64,000 nt of DNA from Pseudomonas sp. MM223 (GTDB lineage Bacteria; Pseudomonadota; Gammaproteobacteria; Pseudomonadales; Pseudomonadaceae). This document shows positions 43,703-53,585 of this stretch, piece by piece. Both the position numbers and the translations under genes were made by a program. Below the pieces are notes generated by a model. That model worked only from the letters and a program-made list of their open reading frames with translations, searched no databases and was not told where the DNA came from. Each line of letters starts with the position of its first letter. The stretch's first letter is position 1. Location: NCBI GenBank assembly GCA_947090765.1, contig OX352322.1:2773501-2837500 (forward strand), given 5' to 3'.

Positions 43703-44890
43703 ATGATCGAAAGCAACGTTTACATCGACCCGAAGATCGCTGCCCTGCAAGCCGGCGAAGCCACCACCGACAGCATCGAATGGATCAAGCTGTCGTACAC
43801 CGTGCTGCCGCTGGGCGCGCCGATCAGTGACGCCAAGGTGCTGACCGGGCGCCAGAAGCCGCTGACCGAAATCGCCTTCATCTTTGCAGAAATTCGCACC
43901 CGCGAAGGCCATGAGGGCATTGGCTTTGGCTATTCCAAACGCGCCGGTGGCCCAGGTATGTATGCCCACGCCAAGGAGATCGCCCCAACCTTGCTTGGCG
44001 AGGACCCCAACGATATCGCCAAGCTGTACAGCAAGCTGCTGTGGGCCGGTGCCTCCATGGGCCGCAGCGGCCTGACCACCCAGGCCATCGCGCCGTTCGA
44101 CATCGCCTTGTGGGACCTGAAGGCCAAGCGTGCCGGCTTGCCGCTGGCCAAGTTGCTGGGCGCGCACCGCGACTCGGTGCAGTGCTACAACACCTCTGGC
44201 GGCTACCTGTCGACGCCACTGGAAAAGGTGCTGGAAAACGTTCAGACCTCCCGTGCCAATGGCATTGGCGGCATCAAGATCAAGGTCGGCCAGCCGGACA
44301 CCGGCATCGACTTCAAGCGGGTGCAGGCTGTGCGTGAGCAACTGGGTGAGGGCTTCCCGTTGATGGTCGATGCCAACCAGCAATGGGATCGGGTAACCGC
44401 TCAGCGCTTCTGTCGCAAACTCGAGCAGTTTGACCTGACCTGGATCGAAGAGCCGCTGGACAGTGCCGACGTTGAAGGCCACGCCGCCCTGTCTGCGTCG
44501 CTGGACACCGCCATTGCCACCGGCGAGATGCTCACCAGCTTCAACGAACATGCCCAGTTGATCACCGCCAATGCCTGCGACTTCATCCAGCCCGACGCAC
44601 CGCGGGTCGGTGGTATCACGCCGTTTCTGCAAATCATGAACCTTGCCAGCTTCAAAGGCCTGAAGCTGGCGCCGCACTTTGCCATGGAGATCCACCTGCA
44701 CCTGGCGGCTGCTTACCCGGAAGAACCATGGCTGGAGCATTTCGAGTGGCTTGAGCCGATGTTCAACGAACGCCTGGAGCTGCGTGAAGGCCGTATGTGG
44801 GTGCCCAACCGCCCAGGCCTGGGCTTCTCCCTCAGCGAACAGGCTCTGGCCTGGACCCAGCACAGCGTCGAGTTCGGCAAGCGCCCCTGA
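43703..44890 (+). CDS. L-talarate/galactarate dehydratase (enolase superfamily)
   Basis: A 395-residue acid-sugar dehydratase. The base pair K192-x-K194 is in GGIKIKVG; metal ligands are D223 (MVDANQQW), E249 (WIEEPLDS) and E275 (ATGEMLTS); the opposite base is H325 in LAPHFAMEIHLHLAAAYP. The segments QPDAPRVGGITPFLQIMNLA and VPNRPGLGFSLSEQA match the talarate/galactarate dehydratase clade. It removes water from galactarate (or talarate) to give a keto-deoxy-glucarate. It follows the MFS gene by 16 bp and precedes the UxaA-type dehydratase gene. Confidence 0.88.
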   Translation: MIESNVYIDPKIAALQAGEATTDSIEWIKLSYTVLPLGAPISDAKVLTGRQKPLTEIAFIFAEIRTREGHEGIGFGYSKRAGGPGMYAHAKEIAPTLLGEDPNDIAKLYSKLLWAGASMGRSGLTTQAIAPFDIALWDLKAKRAGLPLAKLLGAHRDSVQCYNTSGGYLSTPLEKVLENVQTSRANGIGGIKIKVGQPDTGIDFKRVQAVREQLGEGFPLMVDANQQWDRVTAQRFCRKLEQFDLTWIEEPLDSADVEGHAALSASLDTAIATGEMLTSFNEHAQLITANACDFIQPDAPRVGGITPFLQIMNLASFKGLKLAPHFAMEIHLHLAAAYPEEPWLEHFEWLEPMFNERLELREGRMWVPNRPGLGFSLSEQALAWTQHSVEFGKRP

Positions 44891-44899
44891 GCCAACCAT

Positions 44900-44926
44900 G
44901 GCGGTGGCGCTTATGCCGCCACCGCC
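44900..44926 (+). terminator. Intercistronic hairpin
   Basis: GGCGGTGGCG and CGCCACCGCC (44900-44909/44917-44926) form a perfect 10-bp stem between the two dehydratase genes. No U-tract follows, so it may be a processing or attenuation structure rather than a terminator. Confidence 0.45.
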
Positions 44927-44954
44927 GTGGGTGTCACACTTATAGGAAAACACC

Positions 44955-46487
44955 ATGAGTCACCGTGAAGTCAGCCCTGTCATTCGCCTCGATGCCGCCG
45001 ACAACGTCGTTGTCGCGCGCATTGAAATCCCTGTCGGCACGCCCATTGCGGGTGAAGGTGTAACCACCTTGCAACCCGTGCCGCTGGGCCACAAGATCGC
45101 TGCCCGGTTGATCGCCAAAGGCGAACCGGTGCTTAAATACAACACGGTGATCGGTTACGCGGCCGAGGACCTGCCAGCAGGCAGCTGGATGCACAGCCAC
45201 AACATTGCCTTTGGCGAAACCGACCGAGACTATCGCTACGGCCTGGATTACGTGCCCACCGACCTGCTGCCCCCGGGGCAACGCGCCACTTTTCAGGGCA
45301 TCGTCCGCGAGGATGGCCGGGTGGCCACGCGCAACTATCTGGGTGTGTTCGTGGTCGGTAATTGCGGCGCGACCGTGGCCCGCAAGATCGCCAACCACTT
45401 CGACGAAGCGCGCTTGGCGGGCTTCCCCAACATCGATGGCGTGGTGCCTTTCGTCCACGAAATCGGCTGCGGCATGGAAATGACCGGTGAGCCCATGGAC
45501 CTGCTGCGCCGCACCATCGCCGGGCATATCAAGCACCCCAATACCGTCGGCGCGCTGGTGATCGCGCTGGGGTGCGAGCGCAACAATATTCACGGCTTCT
45601 TCGAGCAGGAAGGGCTGGTGGAAGGCGACATGCTGAAGAAGCTGGTGATCCAGGATGTCGGCGGGGTCAAGAGTGCCACCGACCATGGCATCGCCCTGAT
45701 CGAAGGTATGCTGCCCCAGGCAGACCGTGTGCGCCGCCAGCCGGTGTCGGCCGAACACTTGATGATCGGCATGCAGTGCGGCGGCTCGGATGGCTTCTCG
45801 GGCCTGTCCGCCAACCCGGCGCTGGGGGCCGCGGTGGACATCCTGGTGCGCCATGGCGGCACGGCAATATTGTCGGAAACCTCGGAAATTTTCGGTGTCG
45901 AGCACACGCTCACCGCCCGCGCTGTCACCCCGGCGGTAGGCCGCAAGTTGATCGACCGTATCGACTGGTGGCTGGAGTACAACCGCGGCCGAGACACCCA
46001 GATCAACGGCCGGGTCAGCCCGGGCAACAACGCTGGCGGCCTGGCTAACGTGCTGGAAAAGTCCCTGGGTGGCGCGAAGAAGGGCGGCAATGCGCCGCTG
46101 ATGGATGTGTACGAGTACGCCCACCCGGTGACCAGCCATGGCTTGGTGTTCATGGACACACCTGGCTATGACCCGGTTTCTGCCACCGGGCAGATTGCCG
46201 GCGGTGCCAACCTCATTGCCTTCACCACCGGGCGCGGTTCGTGCTTCGGCTCGGTGCCGGCGCCCACCTTCAAGCTGGCCAGCAATTCGCCCATGTACCA
46301 GCGCATGAGCGATGACATGGACATCAACTGTGGGCAGATCATCGACGGCGACAAGACCATTGCCGAAATGGGCCAGGAGATCTTCGAGCGTTTGCTGGCG
46401 CATGCCTCGGGGGAGGCGACCAAGAGCGAGCTCAATGGCCTGGGTGAGGACGAATTCTGCCCATGGCAGATAGGCGTGCTTGCCTGA
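44955..46487 (+). CDS. UxaA/GarD-family dehydratase (altronate or galactarate dehydratase)
   Basis: A 510-residue iron-dependent hydro-lyase. An N-terminal SAF-like part (NVVVARIEIPVGTPIAGEGV) joins the large UxaA domain, with GIVREDGRVATRNYLGVFVVGNCGATV, VVPFVHEIGCGMEM, IALGCERNN and MQCGGSDGFSGLSANPALG. The conserved cysteines and the final FTTGRGSCFGSVPAPTFKLASNSP match the family. It dehydrates altronate, mannonate-like or galactarate substrates to the keto-deoxy acid. It probably acts with the talarate/galactarate dehydratase in module 2. Having two dehydratases suggests two stereoisomeric substrates. Confidence 0.9.
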   Translation: MSHREVSPVIRLDAADNVVVARIEIPVGTPIAGEGVTTLQPVPLGHKIAARLIAKGEPVLKYNTVIGYAAEDLPAGSWMHSHNIAFGETDRDYRYGLDYVPTDLLPPGQRATFQGIVREDGRVATRNYLGVFVVGNCGATVARKIANHFDEARLAGFPNIDGVVPFVHEIGCGMEMTGEPMDLLRRTIAGHIKHPNTVGALVIALGCERNNIHGFFEQEGLVEGDMLKKLVIQDVGGVKSATDHGIALIEGMLPQADRVRRQPVSAEHLMIGMQCGGSDGFSGLSANPALGAAVDILVRHGGTAILSETSEIFGVEHTLTARAVTPAVGRKLIDRIDWWLEYNRGRDTQINGRVSPGNNAGGLANVLEKSLGGAKKGGNAPLMDVYEYAHPVTSHGLVFMDTPGYDPVSATGQIAGGANLIAFTTGRGSCFGSVPAPTFKLASNSPMYQRMSDDMDINCGQIIDGDKTIAEMGQEIFERLLAHASGEATKSELNGLGEDEFCPWQIGVLA

Positions 46488-46501
46488 TCGGTTTCCCTGC
46501 C

Positions 46502-46533
46502 GGCCTTTTTGCGGGCTTGTCCGCGAACAGGCC
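46502..46533. repeat. REP-like hairpin before the module 2 porin
   Basis: GGCCTTTTTGCGG (46502-46514) pairs with CCGCGAACAGGCC (46521-46533) with two mismatches. It is a REP-type stem in the 101-bp gap between the UxaA-type gene and the porin gene. Confidence 0.5.
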
Positions 46534-46588
46534 CCCCGAACAACCGCAACAATAACGGCCAGCGCCCAGCTGGCCGAACGGACAAGCC

Positions 46589-47833
46589 ATGCACAAAAAC
46601 AACAAAATCCTGCCTGCCGTCTCACTGCTTTGCATTACCCTTCCGGCCTGTGCCGAAGGCTTTCTGGAAGACAGCCAGGCCTCGCTGAAGGCCCAGAACT
46701 TCTACCTCAACCGTGACTTTCGCGAAGGCTCGGGCATTTCCAAACGCGAAGAATGGGCCCAGGGCTTTGTACTTGATTTCCGCTCCGGCTATACGCCCGG
46801 CACCGTCGGCTTTGGCGTTGATGCCCTGGGCATGCTCGGCCTGAAGCTCGACTCCTCTGCGGGCCGCAGCGGCACCGGCCTGTTGCCGGTTGGCGACGAT
46901 GGCCGCGCACCGAATGAATACAGCAAGTTCGGCCTGACTGCCAAGGTGCGTGTGTCGAAGACCGAGTTGAAGGTCGGTACCCAGTTGCTCAAGTACCCGA
47001 CCATCGCCTCCAGCACCGGTCGTATCTTGCCGCAGACCTTCCAGGGCGGCGTTCTTACCTCAAAAGAGCTGGACAGCCTGACCTTCACCTACGCGCAGAT
47101 CGACCGCACCACCAAGCGTGACTATTCACACAGCGAGGCCATGAGCCTGGTCAACAAGAATGGACGCTTTCGTGGCACGCCCGAAGCCGATGACTTTCGT
47201 ATGGGCGGGGTGGACTATGTGCTCAACCCGAACCTGAGCCTCAGCTACCAGTACGGCGAACTGGACGAAATTTACGGTCAGCATTACTTCGGGCTGCTCG
47301 GCAGTACCCTTCTGGGCGCCGGCAAGCTGGCGCTGGATGCACGCTATTTCATCAGCGACGACAAGGGCCAGGCCCTTGCCGGGCAGGTCGACAACCGCAC
47401 GCTCAACGTGTTGCTCAGCTACAGCCAGTCAGGCCATACCGTCGGCGTCGCCTACCAGGGGTTGTCGGGTTCCACGGCCATGCCGTACCTGATCGGTACC
47501 GATGCCTACCTGACCAACTACATGATGGCTGCCGACTTCATGGAAACCGGCGAGCGCACCTGGCAGTTGCGCTATGCCTATGACTTTGTGGCGCTGGGCC
47601 TGCCAGGGCTGACCTTCTCGACCCGCTACAACCATGCCGACCACGCCAACCCGGCCACTTTTGCAGGTGAGGGGCGTGAATGGGAGCGGGATACCGACCT
47701 GGGGTACACCATCCAGTCGGGGCCGCTGAAAAACGTCAATGTGCTGTGGCGCAACGCGGCGCTGCGTTCCAACTACCAGCGTGATATCGACGAGAACCGG
47801 CTGATCGTGAGTTATACCCTGCCGCTGTTCTGA
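46589..47833 (+). CDS. OprD-family outer-membrane porin (module 2)
   Basis: A 414-residue porin precursor with signal peptide (ILPAVSLLCITLPACAEG). The mature start FLEDSQASLKAQNFYLNRDFREG and the segments WAQGFVLDFRSGYTPGTVGFGVD and LGLKLDSSAGRSGTGLL are OprD hallmarks. The C-terminus ends in phenylalanine (YTLPLF). It is closely similar in plan to the module 1 porin. It closes module 2 and is followed by an intrinsic terminator at 47893, so it probably lets the module 2 sugar acid through the outer membrane. Confidence 0.92.
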   Translation: MHKNNKILPAVSLLCITLPACAEGFLEDSQASLKAQNFYLNRDFREGSGISKREEWAQGFVLDFRSGYTPGTVGFGVDALGMLGLKLDSSAGRSGTGLLPVGDDGRAPNEYSKFGLTAKVRVSKTELKVGTQLLKYPTIASSTGRILPQTFQGGVLTSKELDSLTFTYAQIDRTTKRDYSHSEAMSLVNKNGRFRGTPEADDFRMGGVDYVLNPNLSLSYQYGELDEIYGQHYFGLLGSTLLGAGKLALDARYFISDDKGQALAGQVDNRTLNVLLSYSQSGHTVGVAYQGLSGSTAMPYLIGTDAYLTNYMMAADFMETGERTWQLRYAYDFVALGLPGLTFSTRYNHADHANPATFAGEGREWERDTDLGYTIQSGPLKNVNVLWRNAALRSNYQRDIDENRLIVSYTLPLF

Positions 47834-47892
47834 CCGCCGTTGCGGTTTTAAAGGTCATGTACGAGGAGTCATCGCCCATCATTGGCGGTATG

Positions 47893-47924
47893 GCCGGCAA
47901 AGGTTTTTGCCGGCTTGTTTTTTT
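47893..47924 (+). terminator. Intrinsic terminator ending module 2
   Basis: GCCGGCAAA (47893-47901) and TTTGCCGGC (47906-47914) pair perfectly around GGTT, followed by TTGTTTTTTT. This is a strong Rho-independent terminator 59 bp after the porin stop. Confidence 0.88.
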
Positions 47925-48070
47925 CGGCCGATGAAAGGACAGCCTGCCAGCCGCTGATGGTCCAGACTGTCTACAGCACGCGCAGATGAATGCTGCGGTC
48001 GAGCACAGGATGTGGCAGCCTTTGGCCACCACGCCGGGTCGCCGGATGTTACATGTGCCGAGGGTTGTAG

Positions 48071-48859
48071 ATGATCCAGCGTTGCTTGCGCCAAGCCTTG
48101 CTGCTGTTGCCTTGCCTGTTGCTGCCCCTTGTGGCCGCAGCGGACGAGCCATGCCGACGCCTGACCGCTACCGGTAACCCTGAATACCCCCCTTACCTGT
48201 GGCGCGACCCGCAGAACCCTCAGCGGCTGATCGGTGCCAATGCCGACCTGCTCAAGTACCTGGGCAAGCAACTGGGGCTGGAAATCGAGGTGGTGTACGG
48301 TGGGCCCTGGTCGCGGGCGCAGGAAGAGGTGCGCACCGGGCGGATCGATTTGCTGGCCGGTTATTTCATTACCCAGGCCCGCCAGCAGCAGATGGACTTT
48401 GTCGCCCCGCCATTCCTGCGTACCCCGAGCGTGGTCTGGGTGCGCCAGGACAATGCCTTTGCCTACCACCAATGGGCAGACCTGAAGGGCCGCAAAGGTG
48501 GGACCCTGGTCAACAATAGCCATGGCCAGCAGTTCGATGAATACGCCCAGGCCAACCTCACCCTTGAAGCGGTGCCCGGCGCACGCCAGGCGTTCGAAAA
48601 GCTGATGCACAAGCGCAGTGATTACGTGGTGTACGAGCAGTACCCCGGCATGGCACTGGCGCGCACATTGGGCATAGCAGCCACGGTGCAGGTGTTGCAG
48701 CCACCGGTGTCCAGCGAAGGGTTGTACCTGGCGATTTCGCATGATTCGCCTTGCAACAAGCCACAGCTGCGTGAAGCGCTGGCGCGGGAGATGACGAAGA
48801 TCGTTGCCGGCGCGCTGCCCGAGCAGATGCTGAAGCAGAACCTGGAACGGTGGCAGTAA
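48071..48859 (+). CDS. Periplasmic solute-binding protein, family 3 (amino-acid type)
   Basis: A 262-residue exported binding protein. The signal peptide is ALLLLPCLLLPLVAAA. The mature part reads CRRLTATGNPEYPPYLWRDP, then ANADLLKYLGKQLGLEIEVVYGGPWSRAQEEVRTGRIDLLAGYF in outline, the usual family 3 plan with the conserved ExxxxG-x-I-D-L segment. No permease or ATPase gene is near, so it may work with a transporter encoded elsewhere or have a sensory role. It stands alone after the module 2 terminator. Confidence 0.85.
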   Translation: MIQRCLRQALLLLPCLLLPLVAAADEPCRRLTATGNPEYPPYLWRDPQNPQRLIGANADLLKYLGKQLGLEIEVVYGGPWSRAQEEVRTGRIDLLAGYFITQARQQQMDFVAPPFLRTPSVVWVRQDNAFAYHQWADLKGRKGGTLVNNSHGQQFDEYAQANLTLEAVPGARQAFEKLMHKRSDYVVYEQYPGMALARTLGIAATVQVLQPPVSSEGLYLAISHDSPCNKPQLREALAREMTKIVAGALPEQMLKQNLERWQ

Positions 48860-48903
48860 CCGAGTGATTCAGGTGCTGCGCGGTCTGATTTGTGGGATGG
48901 GAA

Positions 48904-49920
48904 TCACCGATACGAGGCTTCTCGCGTTAGCTTGGCTTGGGTCACGTTGACTGCACGGGGCAGGGTGACGTCGTTCTTTGCCGCGAGGATTTCGGCCATG
49001 ACACTGACCGCGATCTCGGCCGGCGTCTTGCTGCCAATGTAAATGCCAATCGGGCCGTGCAGGCGCTGCAACGAGGCTTCGCTTTCGCCGAAGTGTTCGA
49101 TTAGCCGCTCGCGGCGCAGCTGGCTGTTGCGCCGCGAGCCGATGGCGCCGATGTAGAACGCAGGGCTGTGCAAGGCTTCGAGCAGGGCCAGGTCGTCCAG
49201 TTTGGGGTCATGGCTGACGGCGACGATGGCGCTGCGAACGTCTGCGCAGAAGGCGCGGACCACGTCGTCAGGCATGGCGGGCAGCAGGTTGACCCCGGCA
49301 ACATTCCAGCCTGCCGTGTACTCCGGGCGCGGGTCGCACAGCGAAACGTTGAAACCGTTGAACAGCGCCATGGTAGCAAGGTATTCGGCCAGTGCGCCGG
49401 CACCGATCAGCAGCAGGCGGTAGCCGGGGCCCAGGGTGCTGAGCATGTTCTGGCCGTCGAAGCTGAACAGGTCAGGCGTAGAGGTGCAAGCAAGGCTGAC
49501 TTCGCCGCTGTGCAGGTTGAGCCCGCGGCGGATCAGGCTGCCATCGTCGAGGCCGGCCAGCAGTTGCTCGAGGTGTTCCAGCGGCAGGGCGAACTCAAGG
49601 ACCAGCTCCAGGGTGCCGCCACAGGGCAGGCCAAAACGGTGCGCCTCATCGGCACTGACGCCGTAACGTACAACCTGAGGCAGGCCACCGGGCATGCCGG
49701 GGCCGCCGTATGCGGTGGTGTAGCGGTGGATGAGGTCGTCTTCGATGCAGCCACCGGAGACACTGCCAACCACGCGGCCGTCGCTGCGCAAGGCCATCAT
49801 CGAGCCGACCGGGCGCGGGGATGAGCCCCAGGTGCGGGCGACCGTGGCCAGCAGGACGCTATGGCCGGTGGCGAGCCAGTCTCGGGTGGTGCGCAAAACC
49901 AACAGATCAATGCTTTCCAT
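48904..49920 (-). CDS. XdhC/CoxI-family molybdenum cofactor maturation protein
   Basis: A 338-residue XdhC-like protein. The N-terminal XdhC_CoxI domain has the VARTWGSSPRPVGSMMAL and VGSVSGGCIEDDL signatures. The C-terminal Rossmann domain has LLLIGAGALAEYLATMAL, then VAVSHDPKLDDLALLEAL and YIGAIGSRRNSQLRRERL. XdhC proteins bind molybdopterin and put the terminal sulfido ligand on Mo of xanthine-dehydrogenase-type enzymes. It is the last gene of the Mo-hydroxylase operon, which matches that role. Confidence 0.93.
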   Translation of the reverse strand: MESIDLLVLRTTRDWLATGHSVLLATVARTWGSSPRPVGSMMALRSDGRVVGSVSGGCIEDDLIHRYTTAYGGPGMPGGLPQVVRYGVSADEAHRFGLPCGGTLELVLEFALPLEHLEQLLAGLDDGSLIRRGLNLHSGEVSLACTSTPDLFSFDGQNMLSTLGPGYRLLLIGAGALAEYLATMALFNGFNVSLCDPRPEYTAGWNVAGVNLLPAMPDDVVRAFCADVRSAIVAVSHDPKLDDLALLEALHSPAFYIGAIGSRRNSQLRRERLIEHFGESEASLQRLHGPIGIYIGSKTPAEIAVSVMAEILAAKNDVTLPRAVNVTQAKLTREASYR

Positions 49921-49972
49921 TGGGGCTCCATTAAAGCCTGATGTTCAAGGCCGGTGCATGAACCACGGCTAC

Positions 49973-51316
49973 TCAGCGCATATGCAGGATGATCGGGCTG
50001 CTGCTGGCCGGGTCGGTATGCCCACGCAACTTGCCTACCGCCTGCGCATCCACCGTGCCACCCTGGTTGCCCCAGGCCGTGCGCACGAAGCTCAGTACCT
50101 CGGCAACTTCCTGGTCACTCAACTGCTCGCGAAAGGCCGGCATGCGGTAGGCATCGGGTAACCCCGCTGTTACCACCCGCTGCGAGCCGTTCAGGGTGAT
50201 GTTGATCGCCGAGGCGTCTTCTTTCGCCAGTGCCGATGTAGCCCCGGCCAATGCTGGCATCCATTCAGCCTGGCCTTTGCCGTCCAGGCCGTGGCAAGAC
50301 GCGCAGCGGCTCACATAGGTATGCGCGCCCGGGCTGTCGAGCCGTGCAGCTGCCGATTCGGCCTGGTATTGCCACGGCGCGCCGTCACGCTGTGGGTCGC
50401 CGGGCAGTGACTTCAGGTAGTGGGCAATGGCGGCCAGGTCATCGTCATGCATGAACTGCGTGGAGTTGTTGAACGCCTCGGTCATCGAACCGAACACCAC
50501 GGCATGCCGGTTGCGGCCGGTTTTCAGGAACTGGGCGATTTCTGCCTCGCTCCAGCGCCCCAGCCCGGTGTTGTGGTCGGCGCGCAGGCTCGGTGCGTAC
50601 CAGCCGTCGAGCAGGGCGCCGGCCAGGAACGGCTTGCCGCGCTCATCCAGGGCCTTCTCGTTAAACGCCAGGCTGCGTGGGGTATGGCAACTGCCGCAGT
50701 GGCCGGGGCCTTGGACGATGTAGGCTCCCCGGTTCCACTGCGCATCCTGCCCGGGCTTGTCGGCGTATGGCGTGGTGGCGGCGAACAGGCCATTCCACAA
50801 AGCGATTGGCCAGCGCAGGTTCAATGGCCAGGGTATGTCGCTGGCCAGGTTGGGCTGCTGTACCGGTTGCACGCTGTGCATGAAGAACGCGTATAGCGCC
50901 TTTGCATCGTCATCGCTGAGCTTGGCGTAGGACGGGTAAGGCATGGCTGGGTACAGCCGCCGGCCACCGGGCACGACGCCCTGGCGGACGGCACGGTCGA
51001 AATCGGCCAGGCTGTAGTTGCCGATACCGCTGTCGCGATCGGGGGTGATATTGGTGGCGTGGATGGCCCCCAGCGGGGTGGCCATTTCCAGCCCGCCAGC
51101 GAACGGTTTGCCTTCCGGCAGGCTGTGGCAGGCCACACAGTCGCTGAGCCGGGCCACGTACTCGCCGCGGCTGATCAGCGCAGTGTCGGCGGCAGTGGCT
51201 TGTGCATAGGCAAACGGCGAGGCTGGCTCGCGGGTGACATACCAGGCCAGCAGGCCTGCCGCGACCAGGCACGGCAGCACCAGCCAGCCAGCGGTTCTTG
51301 CGAAACGACGGGTCAT
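49973..51316 (-). CDS. Triheme c-type cytochrome subunit of the Mo hydroxylase
   Basis: A 447-residue cytochrome. An N-terminal anchor (WLVLPCLVAAGLLAWYV) precedes three heme sites: CVACH at 60-64, CGSCH near 205 and CASCH near 338. The segments around them (GGLEMATPLGAIHATNITPD, and LPGDPQRDGAPWQYQAES) match the cytochrome partner of periplasmic alcohol/aldehyde dehydrogenases and nicotinate/isoquinoline-type hydroxylases. It starts 18 bp after the stop of the Mo subunit gene. It is expected to take electrons from the 2Fe-2S subunit and pass them to the respiratory chain. Confidence 0.92.
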   Translation of the reverse strand: MTRRFARTAGWLVLPCLVAAGLLAWYVTREPASPFAYAQATAADTALISRGEYVARLSDCVACHSLPEGKPFAGGLEMATPLGAIHATNITPDRDSGIGNYSLADFDRAVRQGVVPGGRRLYPAMPYPSYAKLSDDDAKALYAFFMHSVQPVQQPNLASDIPWPLNLRWPIALWNGLFAATTPYADKPGQDAQWNRGAYIVQGPGHCGSCHTPRSLAFNEKALDERGKPFLAGALLDGWYAPSLRADHNTGLGRWSEAEIAQFLKTGRNRHAVVFGSMTEAFNNSTQFMHDDDLAAIAHYLKSLPGDPQRDGAPWQYQAESAAARLDSPGAHTYVSRCASCHGLDGKGQAEWMPALAGATSALAKEDASAINITLNGSQRVVTAGLPDAYRMPAFREQLSDQEVAEVLSFVRTAWGNQGGTVDAQAVGKLRGHTDPASSSPIILHMR

Positions 51317-51334
51317 GGGGCGTCCCTTGTGCGG

Positions 51335-53585
51335 TCAACTGAAGGTATGGCGGCTCAGTGGCAGGCTGCGTACGCGTTGCCCGGTAAGCTGCGCGACCGC
51401 ATTCGCCACTGCCGGGGCCACGGCGGGTAGCGGTGGCTCGCCGATACCGCCCATCTTCGCCCCGCTTTCGACAATGCGCACATGCACCCGTGCCATGCGC
51501 GAAGGCGGCAGGATCGGGTACAGGTCGTAGTTGCGCGCGCGTGGCTTGCCATCCACATACACCGCCTCTTCCACCAGCGTTTGCGACAGGCCCAGGGCGA
51601 CGGCGCCGTTGACCTGGTGCTCGATGATCGCCGGGTTGACGATGCTGCCAGGGTCGATGGCCTCCCAGATATCGTGCACCTTGACCTGACCGTTCTCGAT
51701 CGATACCTCGGCGATGACGGCCGCCTCCGAGCCGAATGGTGAGGCCATGGCGACGCCGCGTGCCCGTTTGCTGCCATCCTCGGCGGTGAACGGCCCGCGC
51801 TTCCAGCCACCGGACAGCTTCAGCGACCGCGTTCAGCAGGTTGGTCAGGCGCGGGTTGTCGCGCAGCAGGTGCAGGCGTAGCTCGAACGGGTCCTTGCCG
51901 CCTTTGTCGGCCAGTTCATCAAGGAACGATTCATAGAAGAAGTCGTTGAGCGAGTTGCCCACCGAACGCCAGTAGCCAAGCATGGCCGGGCCTTTGACGT
52001 AGATCTGGGCAATGCGTTTGTTGGCGATGGCGTACGACTTGCCTGACAGCCCCTCTAGTGCCGTCGGGTCGATCTTTTCCCCTTGCTTGCCAGCCAGGGC
52101 CTCGGTTGGGCCTTCGGTGGCGCTTACCGCTTCGAGGGCGACTGGCATGCCGTCGGCATCCAGCCCGGCGCGGAACTTCACCACTGCGACCGGGCGCAGC
52201 ACATCGCGCAGGAATTCTTCTTCACGGCTCCAGATGAGTTTTACCGGCCGGCCAACCGCTTTGGCCAAGGCAATGGCCTGCGGGTAGGGGTTGGCCGAGT
52301 CGTACAGGAAGTGGCGGCCAAAGAAGCCGCCCAGCAGCGGCGAGTGCAGGTTGATGTGCGCAGGCTCCAGGCCGGTGCGCTTGGCGATGTCGTCACGGAA
52401 CATGTCCGGGGCCTGGTTGGGCAGCCAGACGTCCAGGGTGCCGTCCGGGTTGAAGCGGGCGAGGGCGGACGGTGGTTCAAGCTGGGCATGGTTCAGGTAC
52501 TGGTTGTGGTAGCTGGCTTCGACCTTGGTTTTGGCATTGCTCAGGGCGCCGGCGATATCGCCTTCGTTTTCTTCATCACGGGCCGGGCCCTCGACCGTGG
52601 CCAGATGCTCGCGCCAGGCGTCGCTGGAAAAATCGGCCGGCATCGCTCGCACCTTGCTGTCGACGGCCGGCTCTTTCCAGTCCACCTGAATTGCCTCTAC
52701 CGCACGCTTTGCGTGCCACCAGCGCTCGGCCACCACCGCCACGGCGCCCGGCAGCTGATGCACCGAATGTACGCCTTTCATGGCCTTGACCTGGTCTTCG
52801 TTGCGCAGGCTGCCAACCGTCATGCCCAGGCGGGGCGCATGCTGCACAGCGGCGTGGAGCATGCCGTCGACCTTTATGTCGATGCAGTACTGTGCCTTGC
52901 CGGTGGATTTGTCGTAAGCATCCAGGCGGCGTACGGGCTTGCCGATCCAGCGAAACTGGCTGGGGTCACGCAGCTTGATGCTGGCGGGGTCGGGTACCGG
53001 CAGGTCCATGGCGCGCCCGGCGAGTTCACCGTAGGGGATCGAGCGCCCGGTCGTGGTATGTACTACGTTACCTGGTGTGGTCGAGAGTTCATCGACCGGC
53101 ACACCCAGCTGTTCGGCGCCCGCCTGCGACAACATGGCCCGGGCAAGGGCACCCAGGCGGCGCATGGTCGGGTAGCTCATGCGCACCGACATGCTGCCAC
53201 CGGTGATGCGCATGCCGTTTTCCATCACGACATAGGCTTCGCCGGGTGGTGCGCTATCGACCACGAAATTCACGGGGTCGACATCCAGCTCTTCACCCAC
53301 AATCTGTGCCATGGCGGTGAACGGGCCCTGCCCACCTTCCATGAAGGGGCTGAGCAGGCGCACCGTGCCGTCTGGGCGAATCTCCAGAAACGCTGGCACC
53401 TGGGTGCCGCGCTCTGCAGTTGCCGTGGCGGCGGCCTGCACGCGGGCCGAGCCCATGGGCAGGCCGAAACCCAGCACCAGGGCACCGACCGCGGTGCCGG
53501 CAAGAAAGCGCCGACGCGACAGGTTGACGGTTTCGCCCAGTTGCAACTTGAGCAGTTCTGCAGGGGTATCGACTGGCGTGTTCAT
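51335..53585 (-). pseudogene. Molybdenum hydroxylase large subunit (isoquinoline 1-oxidoreductase/aldehyde oxidase type), one-base frameshift
   Basis: The repaired protein is 749 residues. It has a Tat signal (LSRRRFLAGTAVGALVLGFG) and large-subunit signatures LGGFFGRHFLYDSANPYPQAIALAKAVGRPVKLIW in outline, MLGYWRSVGNSLNDFFYESFLDELA, and a C-terminal segment with the family glutamate (SGAKMGGIGEPPLPAVAPA). The frame breaks at about 51811-51818: with one base removed, NAVAE continues SGGWKRGPFTAEDGSKRARG. It holds the Mo-pterin cofactor and hydroxylates an N-heterocycle or oxidises an aldehyde. It overlaps the 2Fe-2S gene by one base (ATGA). Without the repair the Mo-site glutamate is lost. 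Confidence 0.88.
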
